A stretch of 64,000 bases of DNA from CAWALV01 sp963782965. GTDB lineage: Bacteria > Actinomycetota > Actinomycetes > Acidothermales > Acidothermaceae. Position numbers and translations under genes: made by a program. The stretch spans positions 1-64,000 of the forward strand of contig CAWALV010000006.1 of NCBI GenBank assembly GCA_963782965.1, written 5' to 3'. This document shows positions 5,841 through 14,339 of this stretch, in pieces. Position 1 is the stretch's first letter. Each line of letters opens with the position of its first letter. A model generated the notes under the pieces. The model made no database searches. It saw only the letters and a program-made list of their open reading frames with translations, and had not been told where the DNA came from.

Positions 5841-7933
5841 GCACGGCCGGCCACGAACAGTCGCGGGCGCGTTACCCCGACGAATCCGGGTTCGTCGAGC
5901 GTGACGGCGTCAAGCTCCACTACGAGGTCTACGGCTCGGACGGGCCGGCGGTATTGCTGCTGCCGACGTGGTCGATCGTCCATTCGCGGCACTGGAAGAT
6001 GCAGATTCCCTATCTCGCGCGCCACTCCCGCGTCGTGACGTTCGACGGCCGCGGCAACGGCCGCTCCGACCGGCCTGCCGACGGGTACGACGCCGTCGCG
6101 TTCGCCGCCGACGCTCTCGCGGTGCTGGATGCGACGGACACGCCGAGCGCGACGATCGTCTCGTTCTCGCTCGGAGCGCAATGGGCGCTGCTCATCGCTG
6201 CCGACCATCCCGAGCGCGTCGATGCCGCCGTCTTCATCTGCCCTGCGCTGCCGCTCGGCTCACCCCTCGCGCCTCGCACCGTGCATGCGTGGGACGACGA
6301 GCTCGACACCGACGAAGGCTGGGCGAAGTACAACCGCCACTACTGGCTGCGCGACTATCGCGGCTTTCTCGAGTTCTTCTTCTCGCAGATGTTCACCGAG
6401 CCGCACTCGACGAAGCCGATCGAGGACTGCGTGGGGTGGGGCCTGGAGACGACGCCCGAGACCCTTGTCGCCACCGCGCTCGCGGACGGGATCGACGAGG
6501 AGGCGACGCGTGCGCTCTGCCGCCGGTTGCAAGGTCCCGTGCTCGTCGTCCAGGGGACGGACGATGCAATCACGGGAGCCGGCCGCGGGATCGCGCTCGC
6601 CGAGGAGACAGGCGGCACCCTCGTCCTCCTCGAAGGCTCGGGCCACGGCCCGCACGTTCGCGACCCCGTCAAGGTCAACCTGCTCCTGCGAGACGTCGTC
6701 GCACCCCCCGCGCCCGCCGCCCGCTGGACGCGCGGCAGCGCGCGCCGGAAGCGCGCGCTGTTCATCTCCTCCCCGGTCGGCCTCGGCCATGCGCAGCGTG
6801 ACGTCGCCATCGCCGACGAACTGCGGCTCCTGCACCCCGATCTCGAGATCGACTGGCTCGCACAGCATCCCGTGACGACCGTGCTCGACGCGCGCGGCGA
6901 GCGTATCCATCCGGCGAGCGCGCTCCTGGCGAGCGAGTCGGGCCACATCGAGAGCGAGTCGGCGGAGCACGACTTGCACTGCTTCCAGGCGATCCGCCGC
7001 ATGGACGAGATCCTGCTCTCCAACTTCATGGTCTTCCACGACCTCGTGCGGGACGAGGACTACGACCTCTGGATCGGCGACGAGTCGTGGGAGCTCGACT
7101 ACTACCTCCACGAGAACCCGGAGCAGAAACGGGCCGCCTTCGTGTGGCTCACCGACTTCGTCGGCTGGCTGCCGATGGAGGACGGCGGCGCGCACGAGGC
7201 GTTTCTCACCGCCGACTACAACGCCGAGATGATCGAGCACATCGCACGCTTCCCGCGCGTGCGCGACCGTGCGATCTTCGTCGGCGACCCGGCGGACATC
7301 GTGCCGGATGCGTTCGGCCCGCAATTGCCGCTGATTCGCGACTGGACGGAGCAGCACTACGAGTTCGCCGGCTACGTCACCGGCTTCGATCCGCGCTCGC
7401 TCGGCGATCGCGAGGCACTCGGCTACCGCGCGGGCGAGAAGGTCTGCATCGTGACCGTGGGCGGGTCGGGTGTCGGTGGCAGCCTCCTGCGCCGCGTGAT
7501 CGGTGCCTTTCCGGCGGCGAAGGAGCGCGTGCCGGAGCTGCACATGATCGTGGTCGCCGGACCGCGCATCGACCCTGCCTCGCTGCCTCGCCACGACGGC
7601 CTCGAGGTGCGGGCGTACGTGCACGAGCTGTACCGCCACCTCGCCGCGTGCGACCTCGCGGTCGTTCAGGGCGGGCTGACGACGTCGATGGAGCTGACGG
7701 CGGCGCGGCGTCCGTTCCTCTACTTTCCGCTACGCCACCACTTCGAGCAGAGCTTCCACGTGCGGCACCGGCTGGACAGATACGGCTCCGGTCGGTGCAT
7801 GGACTTTGAGACTGACGGCCCGGACGAGATCGCCGCCGCCATCGCCGCCGAGATCGGCCGCGAGGTCGACTACCGGCCCGTCGAGACAGACGGCGCCGCC
7901 CGCGCGGCGGCGCTCATCGCTGAGATCCTGTGA
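5825..7933 (+). CDS. alpha/beta hydrolase fused to a UGT/MurG-like glycosyltransferase
   Basis: This 702-residue protein has two domains. Residues 1-290 form an alpha/beta hydrolase, with an LLLPTW oxyanion region, nucleophile S115 in SFSLGA, a strand VLVVQGTDDAI that supplies the acid, and His in GSGHGPH. Residues 305-702 resemble a GT-B glycosyltransferase: LFISSPVGLGHAQRDVA at the N-terminal Rossmann half and VVQGGLTTSMELTAARRPFLYFP at about 613-635, the nucleotide-sugar binding end. No signal peptide is visible, so it is probably cytosolic. ATG 5825 overlaps the TetR gene. Together the domains might release and glycosylate a small molecule, or act on a sugar ester. The fusion is unusual and its substrate cannot be read from the sequence. 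Confidence 0.75.
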   Translation: MAVTLSTAGHEQSRARYPDESGFVERDGVKLHYEVYGSDGPAVLLLPTWSIVHSRHWKMQIPYLARHSRVVTFDGRGNGRSDRPADGYDAVAFAADALAVLDATDTPSATIVSFSLGAQWALLIAADHPERVDAAVFICPALPLGSPLAPRTVHAWDDELDTDEGWAKYNRHYWLRDYRGFLEFFFSQMFTEPHSTKPIEDCVGWGLETTPETLVATALADGIDEEATRALCRRLQGPVLVVQGTDDAITGAGRGIALAEETGGTLVLLEGSGHGPHVRDPVKVNLLLRDVVAPPAPAARWTRGSARRKRALFISSPVGLGHAQRDVAIADELRLLHPDLEIDWLAQHPVTTVLDARGERIHPASALLASESGHIESESAEHDLHCFQAIRRMDEILLSNFMVFHDLVRDEDYDLWIGDESWELDYYLHENPEQKRAAFVWLTDFVGWLPMEDGGAHEAFLTADYNAEMIEHIARFPRVRDRAIFVGDPADIVPDAFGPQLPLIRDWTEQHYEFAGYVTGFDPRSLGDREALGYRAGEKVCIVTVGGSGVGGSLLRRVIGAFPAAKERVPELHMIVVAGPRIDPASLPRHDGLEVRAYVHELYRHLAACDLAVVQGGLTTSMELTAARRPFLYFPLRHHFEQSFHVRHRLDRYGSGRCMDFETDGPDEIAAAIAAEIGREVDYRPVETDGAARAAALIAEIL

Positions 7934-8621
7934 CCTGCAACCGCTCGTCGTCCTCCTCTACTCCCGCCGAGCTCGTCGACGCGCTCCTCGCGCTCGCAGC
8001 GACTACCGGGCCGCCCCTCTAGCGAACACTGATCGGCGAACCGGTCGCGACGGCGTGGTTTGCGCAACGTCTGGTTCCGCCCACTCGCGTTTTGTATTGC
8101 TTGGTTGATGCCCGACCTTTCGTAGTCGGTTGATCGCCGACACCTTGCCCACCACCCTGCGTTCAAGGACGTCGGGAGGTGGCTGGGTGCTGTGGGAGCT
8201 ACCTGTGGTGGAGCAGCGGTATGAGGCGTGCTGCCGGTAATCGCCGATGGGCGCACGCGAGGGTCTTGAGGACTTGCTTCCAGCCGATGATCAGCCCGTT
8301 CGGATTGGCGCGGCTGGGTCGTCGCTCGCGCATCGTCCTTCGTACTGCCGCGCACGACTCGCGCTAGCATGGACGTCGCGGCCCGATGACCGGGCACCTT
8401 GCTCGGCCTGCCGACAGCCCGTCATGGGCGATCGATGATCCGGCGGGTGAGCGAGCGGCTCGGATGCAGCGGCCGGGCAGTGCGGTGTCGGTGCCCGCTG
8501 GTCTCGGGTGACCGGCCGTGTCTGGCCGCACTCGTACGGGCGTCGAGGTGCGGCGTCCTTGTTTGCGCGCTGTTGGGCAGTGTCGTACCGGCCACCGTGT
8601 CCGGCGATCGGAGGAGGTGCT
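7934..8621. other. long intergenic region with a transposase remnant
   Basis: No intact gene is supported in these 688 bp. The only recognisable coding trace is the IS481-type fragment at 8187-8260. The rest has short open frames on both strands without start context or family resemblance. Confidence 0.5.
8187..8260 (+). pseudogene. IS481-family transposase, N-terminal remnant
   Basis: GTG 8187 follows GGGAGGT and begins VLWELPVVEQRYEA, the usual opening of IS481-type transposases. A one-base loss near 8226 shifts the frame, and VLPVIADGRT continues the family sequence. After that the similarity ends, so the helix-turn-helix and the DDE catalytic domain are gone. Terminal inverted repeats were not found. 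It is a scar of an old insertion between the fusion gene and the helicase. Confidence 0.5.
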
Positions 8622-10772
8622 GTGGCTCGACCAGGCCGGTGTCAGAGCGGCCCTCGCCGCACTGCTCCGCGAGTGCAGCGACGTGTGATCGCGCCAGAGG
8701 ATGCCGTCTCGCTGCTTGCCCGGGCCGCTCGTGAGGTGCAAGCCGCTGTGGAGCGCGGCCGGGCCGGGCCCGAAGTGCGCACAAAGTTCCAGGTCGTCGC
8801 GCTTCTCGTGCGCGAGGAGCATGCCCGGCTTCGGGATTCCGGCAGCGGCCAGACAGGCCGCGACGGGCAGGTGAAGCGGCTGGACGGGATCGCGACGATC
8901 CTGGCGAAGACGGCCGCGCGCGACCCCGCCCTCCTTGGCTTGCTCGCAGCGGATGCTGTCGTCTCCGACGCCGCCATGCTGCTGAAGGCCGATATGGCGA
9001 GAAGGATCGGGATTGAACCGGCTCCGCAGCAGGCCGCGCCGGCTGCGCCAGCGGCCGCTGCTGCCGACAGTGGGCGCGGAGTCGTGCCGCAGTCCGTCGT
9101 GTCCCGCCAACTGGCGAACCCGTTCCTCGCCCCCGACTTCTCCTCGGCCCGCCCGAGCCCCGCAACACCACGCCGCCTGGCCGGTTGGGAGCTGCTCAAT
9201 CCATTGCTCAACTCGTTCGAACGAGCCGGCGGGGGAGCCCCGGCGTGCATGGAGCTTCCGGCGCCTGAGCCTGAGCGGATGCCGCGGTACAAGGAGTTGA
9301 TGCCGCACCAGGCCCGGCTGGTCGCTGCTGCCGCAGCAGGTCACCGGACGTTCCTGTTGGCGGACGAGCCCGGCCTGGGCAAGACCGCGCAGGCGCTGCT
9401 CGCCGCCGAGGCCGCGAACGCCTACCCGCTGCTGGCGGTCGTACCCAGCGTCGTCAAGACGAACTGGGCACGCGAGGCGGCCCTGTGGAGTCCTCACCGC
9501 TCGACCACCGTCGTCCACGGCAACGGTGAGACGGTCGATGGCTACGCCGACATCGTCGTGGTCAACTACGAAGTGCTCGACCGCCATGTGGGATGGTTCG
9601 GCGAGTTCGGTTTCCGCGGCATGGTCGTCGACGAAGCGCACTTCATCAAGAACAAGACATCCCAACGGTCGCAGCACGTCCTCGAACTGTCCGAACGCAT
9701 TCGATCCCGGCCCCCGCGTCCCTTGCTGATGGCTCTTACCGGCACCCCGCTGATCAACGACATCGACGACTTCCGAGCGATCTGGCAGTTCCTCGGCTGG
9801 ATCGATGAAACGGAGCCGTTGGCCGAGTTGATGGACTCCCTCGAGGAGACCGGCCTGACCCCCGCCGACCCGGGGTTCTACCCGGCAGCCCGCAAGTGCG
9901 TGATCGACCTCGGCATCGTCCGTCGCCGCAAGGTCGATGTCGCTGCGGACATCCCCGCCCGCCGCACCGCCGACCTGCCCGTGGAACTCGATGAGAAGGT
10001 TGGCCGTTCGATCCGGGCGGCGGAGCGTGATCTCGCTCGCCGGCTGGTGTCGCGATATGAGACCGCGCTGGCGAACCGTCGCTCCGGTGTCGTCGATGGC
10101 ATCGACGTTGACCTCGTGCGCAAGGTGGCTACCTGGGAGCAGAAGGACGCGAATACCAAGACCACCGGCGAGAACGTGTTCGCCATGATGCGACGCATCG
10201 GCCAGGCGAAGGCCGGCCTCGCCGCTGACTACGCGGCGCAGCTCGCGAGGAACGCCGGCAAAGTGGTGTTCTTCGCCAAACACGTCGACGTTATGGACGT
10301 CGCCGAGGATGCGTTCGCCAGGCAGGGGATCCGTTTCTCCTCGATCCGCGGCGACCAGACGCCGGCGTCGCGGCAGAAGAACATCGATGCCTTCGTCAAC
10401 GATCCCGACGTCGCCATCGCGGTCTGCTCCCTGACGGCGGCCGGCGTGGGTATCAACCTTCAGGTCGCCTCCAACATCGTGCTGGCCGAGTTGTCCTGGA
10501 CCGACGCGGAGCAGACGCAGGCCATTGACCGCAGCCATCGCATCGGGCAGACCGAACCGGTCACCGCGTGGCGCATCATCGCCGCGCAAACGATCGACAG
10601 CAGGATCGCCGAGCTGATCGACAGCAAGGCGGGGCTTGCCGCCAGGGCGCTGGACGGCTCCGAGGAGGCGGTGTGGTCCTCGGCAGACGTGCAGCACGAG
10701 GCGCTGGTCGCGTTGCTGACCGACGCGTTGTCCGCCCGGTCGCAGGAACAAGCCGTTTCTCAGGGCAAATAG
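8622..10772 (+). CDS. SNF2-family DEAD/DEAH-box helicase
   Basis: This 716-residue ATP-dependent DNA translocase has the SNF2/Rad54 layout. After a poorly conserved N-terminal region (1-225) with Ala-rich segments come motif I DEPGLGKT (248-255), motif II DEAH (337-340), motif III LTGTP (372-376), and in the second RecA domain motif V AAGVGINLQ and motif VI QAIDRSHRIGQ (633-643). GTG 8622 was chosen because GGAGGAGG lies directly before it. The open frame extends further upstream without a ribosome site. It stands alone in the island. Such helicases occur in anti-phage systems and in DNA repair; no partner nuclease or methylase is visible nearby. Confidence 0.85.
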   Translation: MARPGRCQSGPRRTAPRVQRRVIAPEDAVSLLARAAREVQAAVERGRAGPEVRTKFQVVALLVREEHARLRDSGSGQTGRDGQVKRLDGIATILAKTAARDPALLGLLAADAVVSDAAMLLKADMARRIGIEPAPQQAAPAAPAAAAADSGRGVVPQSVVSRQLANPFLAPDFSSARPSPATPRRLAGWELLNPLLNSFERAGGGAPACMELPAPEPERMPRYKELMPHQARLVAAAAAGHRTFLLADEPGLGKTAQALLAAEAANAYPLLAVVPSVVKTNWAREAALWSPHRSTTVVHGNGETVDGYADIVVVNYEVLDRHVGWFGEFGFRGMVVDEAHFIKNKTSQRSQHVLELSERIRSRPPRPLLMALTGTPLINDIDDFRAIWQFLGWIDETEPLAELMDSLEETGLTPADPGFYPAARKCVIDLGIVRRRKVDVAADIPARRTADLPVELDEKVGRSIRAAERDLARRLVSRYETALANRRSGVVDGIDVDLVRKVATWEQKDANTKTTGENVFAMMRRIGQAKAGLAADYAAQLARNAGKVVFFAKHVDVMDVAEDAFARQGIRFSSIRGDQTPASRQKNIDAFVNDPDVAIAVCSLTAAGVGINLQVASNIVLAELSWTDAEQTQAIDRSHRIGQTEPVTAWRIIAAQTIDSRIAELIDSKAGLAARALDGSEEAVWSSADVQHEALVALLTDALSARSQEQAVSQGK

Positions 10773-11121
10773 TCACCGGAGCACCCACGCTCACGCCGGA
10801 GATGTACCCAACCGACCGCCGCTGAAGGGACCCAAGTCCTCGATTTGCGGCTGCCAGATGTGCCTCTAGGGGCAGCCGCAGGAAGAAGGCGGCGCATGAC
10901 CAGACGCGGGAGACCTCCTAATCGTTGGTGTTGGACATCAACCGAACCCGATCCGTCGGCCATCAACGCGGCTTTACAGACGTCATGTCGGCGTGAAGGC
11001 GTGCACGCCACCCGCTTTCGTAGCCGCGCGCTGGTGGAAAACGCCAACGTCCCGGTAGGCGTGGGACGCGTTACAACGGCCTGTGACGACGCTGCCCCCG
11101 GTCGGCGCCCGCGGCGCATGG
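10773..11121. other. intergenic region without a supported gene
   Basis: These 349 bp hold a 10-bp hairpin at 10846-10880 and an unsupported plus-strand open frame (10845-11144) with no family resemblance. I see nothing else. Confidence 0.5.
10846..10880 (+). terminator. possible terminator hairpin after the SNF2 gene
   Basis: TGCGGCTGCC (10846-10855) and GGCAGCCGCA (10871-10880) form a perfect 10-bp stem with a 15-base loop, 73 bp after the helicase stop. There is no T tract, which is common for actinobacterial terminators. Confidence 0.4.
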
Positions 11122-14100
11122 TCACACTCCGATGCGGGCGCTGAAGGCGTTGTCGAATACCTGGGGATGGCCGTTGCGCAGGTATTCACGGACCTCGTGG
11201 AAAGCCGCCAGCCTCGTTGGGAACCCCTTGTACGGCTGGCCGAGCGGTGTGCCAGATAGGAAAGCCTGATCGACGAAGTCGTTCTCGAGCCCCCAATGCA
11301 GTAAAGGTTTCGGGCCGGGCCCGGACCACGAAACGGTTTTCGCGGCGATGGCCTGCATCACGGCGTTGGCTTGCGGTGACCGGTAGGCGACGACCTCGAT
11401 CATCACTGACCGCGGTGCGTACTGTTGCATGCCGAGAAGCGTGCGCGTCGGCGGGCAGACGCGTACCGAGACGTAACCGAGCATCGGGTTGAACAGGTCG
11501 GCCATGGTGGCCACCAGCACGTCGTCCAAGAGGACCTGCTGCAGGAACGTGAACGCGTTCGTCTGGTCGAGTGCGATCTCGAGCCCCCGCCCGGGCATGC
11601 CGCCGTCGGGCCAGCCAATGGCGCCGACGTGGTACGAGACACCGGTGTGGTCGGAGTTCTGGCCAGGGCGGGTGCCTTCGAGCGCGTGGAAGAAACTCGT
11701 CAGCACATCCGCGAGGAACTGCTGGCCACGGTCGGGCGACGACGATTCGTTCACCTCGTTGACGGCGGTCTGCGCGTTGATGATCGCCAGCAGGTCGCCC
11801 ACGAGGTCGGGGTAGCGGGGTAGGAAGCCAAGGAGGTGGGTGATGCGTCCTGGGTCGTGCAGCATCAGGGTGAACGGGTCGAGTCCCCAGCCGAAGAAGT
11901 CGAACACCCGACCGAGCAACATGCTGCCGAGTGCAGAGTCCTTCGACTGCTGCCCGAGCAGACGCGTGAGCATGGTCTGGTAGTCGCCGAGGCCCGGGCC
12001 GGGGCTGTTGCCGTCGTCGGGCAACTGCGCCGTCAGCTCGCGGTTCACGATCCAGCAATCCAAGTTCAGCGGGTTGATTGCGAGGTCGATGTAGCGGTTC
12101 TTCGTCTTGTCGATGCCCGTGCCGTTGACCGTGCCGTCGATGAGTGCTCCAAGCAGCGCCTCATTCGCCGGGATGCTGCCGGCGCGCAGGTCGTTCTCGC
12201 TTACCTGTGCCGAGGCGAGCAACTCTCCCCACGTGGTGGGGTGCACTACCTGGTGCAGCCCGAACTGCGGCTGCACCGCGAGCACCATGGAGTAGACGAC
12301 GCCGATGGTCCCGATGGAGACGACGACGGCGTCCAGCACATCTTGCGCGGTAAGACCGGGGATGCCGGCCCACTTGCCACCGATGAAATGCGCGGCGTCG
12401 ATCAAGGGGTACCCGTGCTGCTGCAGCTTTACCTGGTCTGCGACCGGGATCGCGCCCTCGATCCACCACTGCTCGCCGCCGGGGCCGACGAGGTGCACTG
12501 CGCGCACGCAGTCGATCAGCAGCGGCGTGTTGAACTCGCCGCCGTGCGTAGCAGTGGCCAGGGCGCCGGCGAGAGTCGCGCCCGGCGAGCCACCGCTTGC
12601 CGCGATGGCAAGGCGGGGGTGCTGGTGGTCGAGCAGTTGCTGCAAGTCGGCCATCGTGATGCCGGCCTCGACGTGGAAGAGGATTTCGGGATGCCGCCGG
12701 CGCCTCGACGCGGTGGAACGGATCGCGGGGAAGTCGCATTGGAGGCTGGACGCGAGCGAACGCGTGTCGATGAGTACGACCTCGCTGGATGCGGGCAGTT
12801 GGACGCCGCTGCTCGTGACTTGCCGGAGCGCGGTCTGGTCATAGGCGGTGGAGAACGGCAGGTTGCGGCCGACCATCTCAGGGGCGAGGTCCATCGGCGT
12901 GGGATACAGGTCGATCTTGCCGCTCAGGAGATCGCTCGTGACGCCCTGGAGCACGTCGCGCATGTCCTGGCGCTGCCATTTCCCTCGCTCGAGCAAGGAG
13001 GCGCGAGTCACCTCTTCCGGTGTCATGAACGGCAGCGCGGCGTCCGTGAAGGACCAACCGCCACCGACGGCCTTGACCGGCCGCGCATCGGGACGCCCCG
13101 GCGTGGCGCTGCCCGCCACGGCCGCGACGATGTCGTCGAGCGAGCGCGGCACGACTCGAAATGGCGCCACGTAACCGAAAGTCTGCCCCCAGTTCTCCCA
13201 CCAGTAGCCTGCGCGGCCCGGTGTCGGCAGGAAACCCGCAGGCTCGGCCCAGTCGTCCTGGAGCCATTGCGCCCCACCGCTCACCGTTGGGTTTGCGGCT
13301 CCTGCAGGCGCCGTCGTTACGGTGGACCCGCCGTTGACGCCCCCGACGATGTCAATCTTCTGGGCTGCGGACAGCAAACGCGCCGTAGCCTTGAAACCGA
13401 TCTCGCCACCGATGACGACCGCGCCACCGGCCGCGAAGTCGACGGTCGTGTGGTCCTTCGCGATGCGGCTGCCGAGGCGGATGTCGCCCCCGGCGATCGC
13501 CGTCACCGAGGAGTCGCCGTCGATCTTGTGGTCTTCGTCGTTGCCGAGTGGCCCAACCCCGATGCCGACATCGCGGCCGGCGGAGAGGAAGACCTTGGAG
13601 CTGCCGTCGACCTTGCCATCGACCGCGATGGAGCCTCGGTTGCTGACGAGTTCGATGCGGCTCGCGCCGTCAATCGCCCCTCGGACGCCGACGTCGCCGT
13701 CCGCCAGGTACCGAACATTGGCCGCATTGTCGAAGCCGTCGCTGTGTATCGAGCCGCGCGCTTTGAAGTCGACGGACGAAGCGTGAACGTAGCTGCCGAT
13801 CGAAACATTGCCTCCGGCGGAAGCCGTCACACCGCTGCTGCCGTCGATCTTCTTGTCCTCGACGACGCCGATCGTGCCGATCGCGATATCGCCGGCCGCC
13901 TCGAGCGAGACGTCGCTGCTCCCGTCGACCTTTCCCCCGATGGTGATGCTGCCGCCCGTACTGACCAGCACGACCGTGGCGCTGCCGTCGATCTTGCCGT
14001 TGACGACGATCGGTCCGGTGCTGACGAGGTAGACGACGCTGCTGCCGTCGATCTTGCCTTCCACGGTGATGCCGCCGTTGGTACAGCGCAGCATCACCTG

Positions 14101-14193
14101 GCTGTTGTGGTCGATGGAGCCGCTGACCGTCATCGGGCCGGGGTCGACGGCGTCGACAACTGCGTGGTTGAGATCCCCGTTGCTGTCCCACAT
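11122..14193 (-). CDS. FAD-linked (PCMH-type) oxidase with an N-terminal beta-solenoid repeat domain
   Basis: This 1023-residue protein has two parts. Residues 20-290 are about twelve repeats of 19-29 residues of the form [IV]x[IV]xG-K-[IV]DGSS-x-V-x-L, a pattern expected for a beta-solenoid. Two blocks of five rungs (about 62-167 and 168-279) match rung by rung. Residues 340-1023 are an FAD-binding oxidase of the gulonolactone/arabinonolactone oxidase type: FRVVPRSLDDIVAAV, VGGGWSFT and ASGGSPGATLAGALATATHGGEF are the FAD-binding strands. No signal peptide is visible. ATG 14193 was chosen because GGAGGTGCGCC precedes it; an upstream in-frame start lacks a ribosome site. It lies 146 bp downstream of a Tat-exported sialidase-like gene on the same strand, so the two may be co-transcribed. 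The substrate is unknown. Confidence 0.75.
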   Translation of the reverse strand: MWDSNGDLNHAVVDAVDPGPMTVSGSIDHNSQVMLRCTNGGITVEGKIDGSSVVYLVSTGPIVVNGKIDGSATVVLVSTGGSITIGGKVDGSSDVSLEAAGDIAIGTIGVVEDKKIDGSSGVTASAGGNVSIGSYVHASSVDFKARGSIHSDGFDNAANVRYLADGDVGVRGAIDGASRIELVSNRGSIAVDGKVDGSSKVFLSAGRDVGIGVGPLGNDEDHKIDGDSSVTAIAGGDIRLGSRIAKDHTTVDFAAGGAVVIGGEIGFKATARLLSAAQKIDIVGGVNGGSTVTTAPAGAANPTVSGGAQWLQDDWAEPAGFLPTPGRAGYWWENWGQTFGYVAPFRVVPRSLDDIVAAVAGSATPGRPDARPVKAVGGGWSFTDAALPFMTPEEVTRASLLERGKWQRQDMRDVLQGVTSDLLSGKIDLYPTPMDLAPEMVGRNLPFSTAYDQTALRQVTSSGVQLPASSEVVLIDTRSLASSLQCDFPAIRSTASRRRRHPEILFHVEAGITMADLQQLLDHQHPRLAIAASGGSPGATLAGALATATHGGEFNTPLLIDCVRAVHLVGPGGEQWWIEGAIPVADQVKLQQHGYPLIDAAHFIGGKWAGIPGLTAQDVLDAVVVSIGTIGVVYSMVLAVQPQFGLHQVVHPTTWGELLASAQVSENDLRAGSIPANEALLGALIDGTVNGTGIDKTKNRYIDLAINPLNLDCWIVNRELTAQLPDDGNSPGPGLGDYQTMLTRLLGQQSKDSALGSMLLGRVFDFFGWGLDPFTLMLHDPGRITHLLGFLPRYPDLVGDLLAIINAQTAVNEVNESSSPDRGQQFLADVLTSFFHALEGTRPGQNSDHTGVSYHVGAIGWPDGGMPGRGLEIALDQTNAFTFLQQVLLDDVLVATMADLFNPMLGYVSVRVCPPTRTLLGMQQYAPRSVMIEVVAYRSPQANAVMQAIAAKTVSWSGPGPKPLLHWGLENDFVDQAFLSGTPLGQPYKGFPTRLAAFHEVREYLRNGHPQVFDNAFSARIGV

Positions 14194-14339
14194 GGCGCAC
14201 CTCCGCGGCCGCCGAGACTGGACCAGTTGGCGCTGATCGTCGCGCAGGGAACACAAGTGGTCAAGGGTGCCGGGGTCTGCTTTCCCGGGCACCCGTTTCC
14301 CGCCGAGGGTCGGCGAGTGCCTCGTTCAGACGGACACCC

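Noticed and set aside
10845..11144. Plus-strand open frame of 99 codons
   Set aside because: It has no ribosome site, overlaps the end of the solenoid-oxidase gene and has no recognisable domain.
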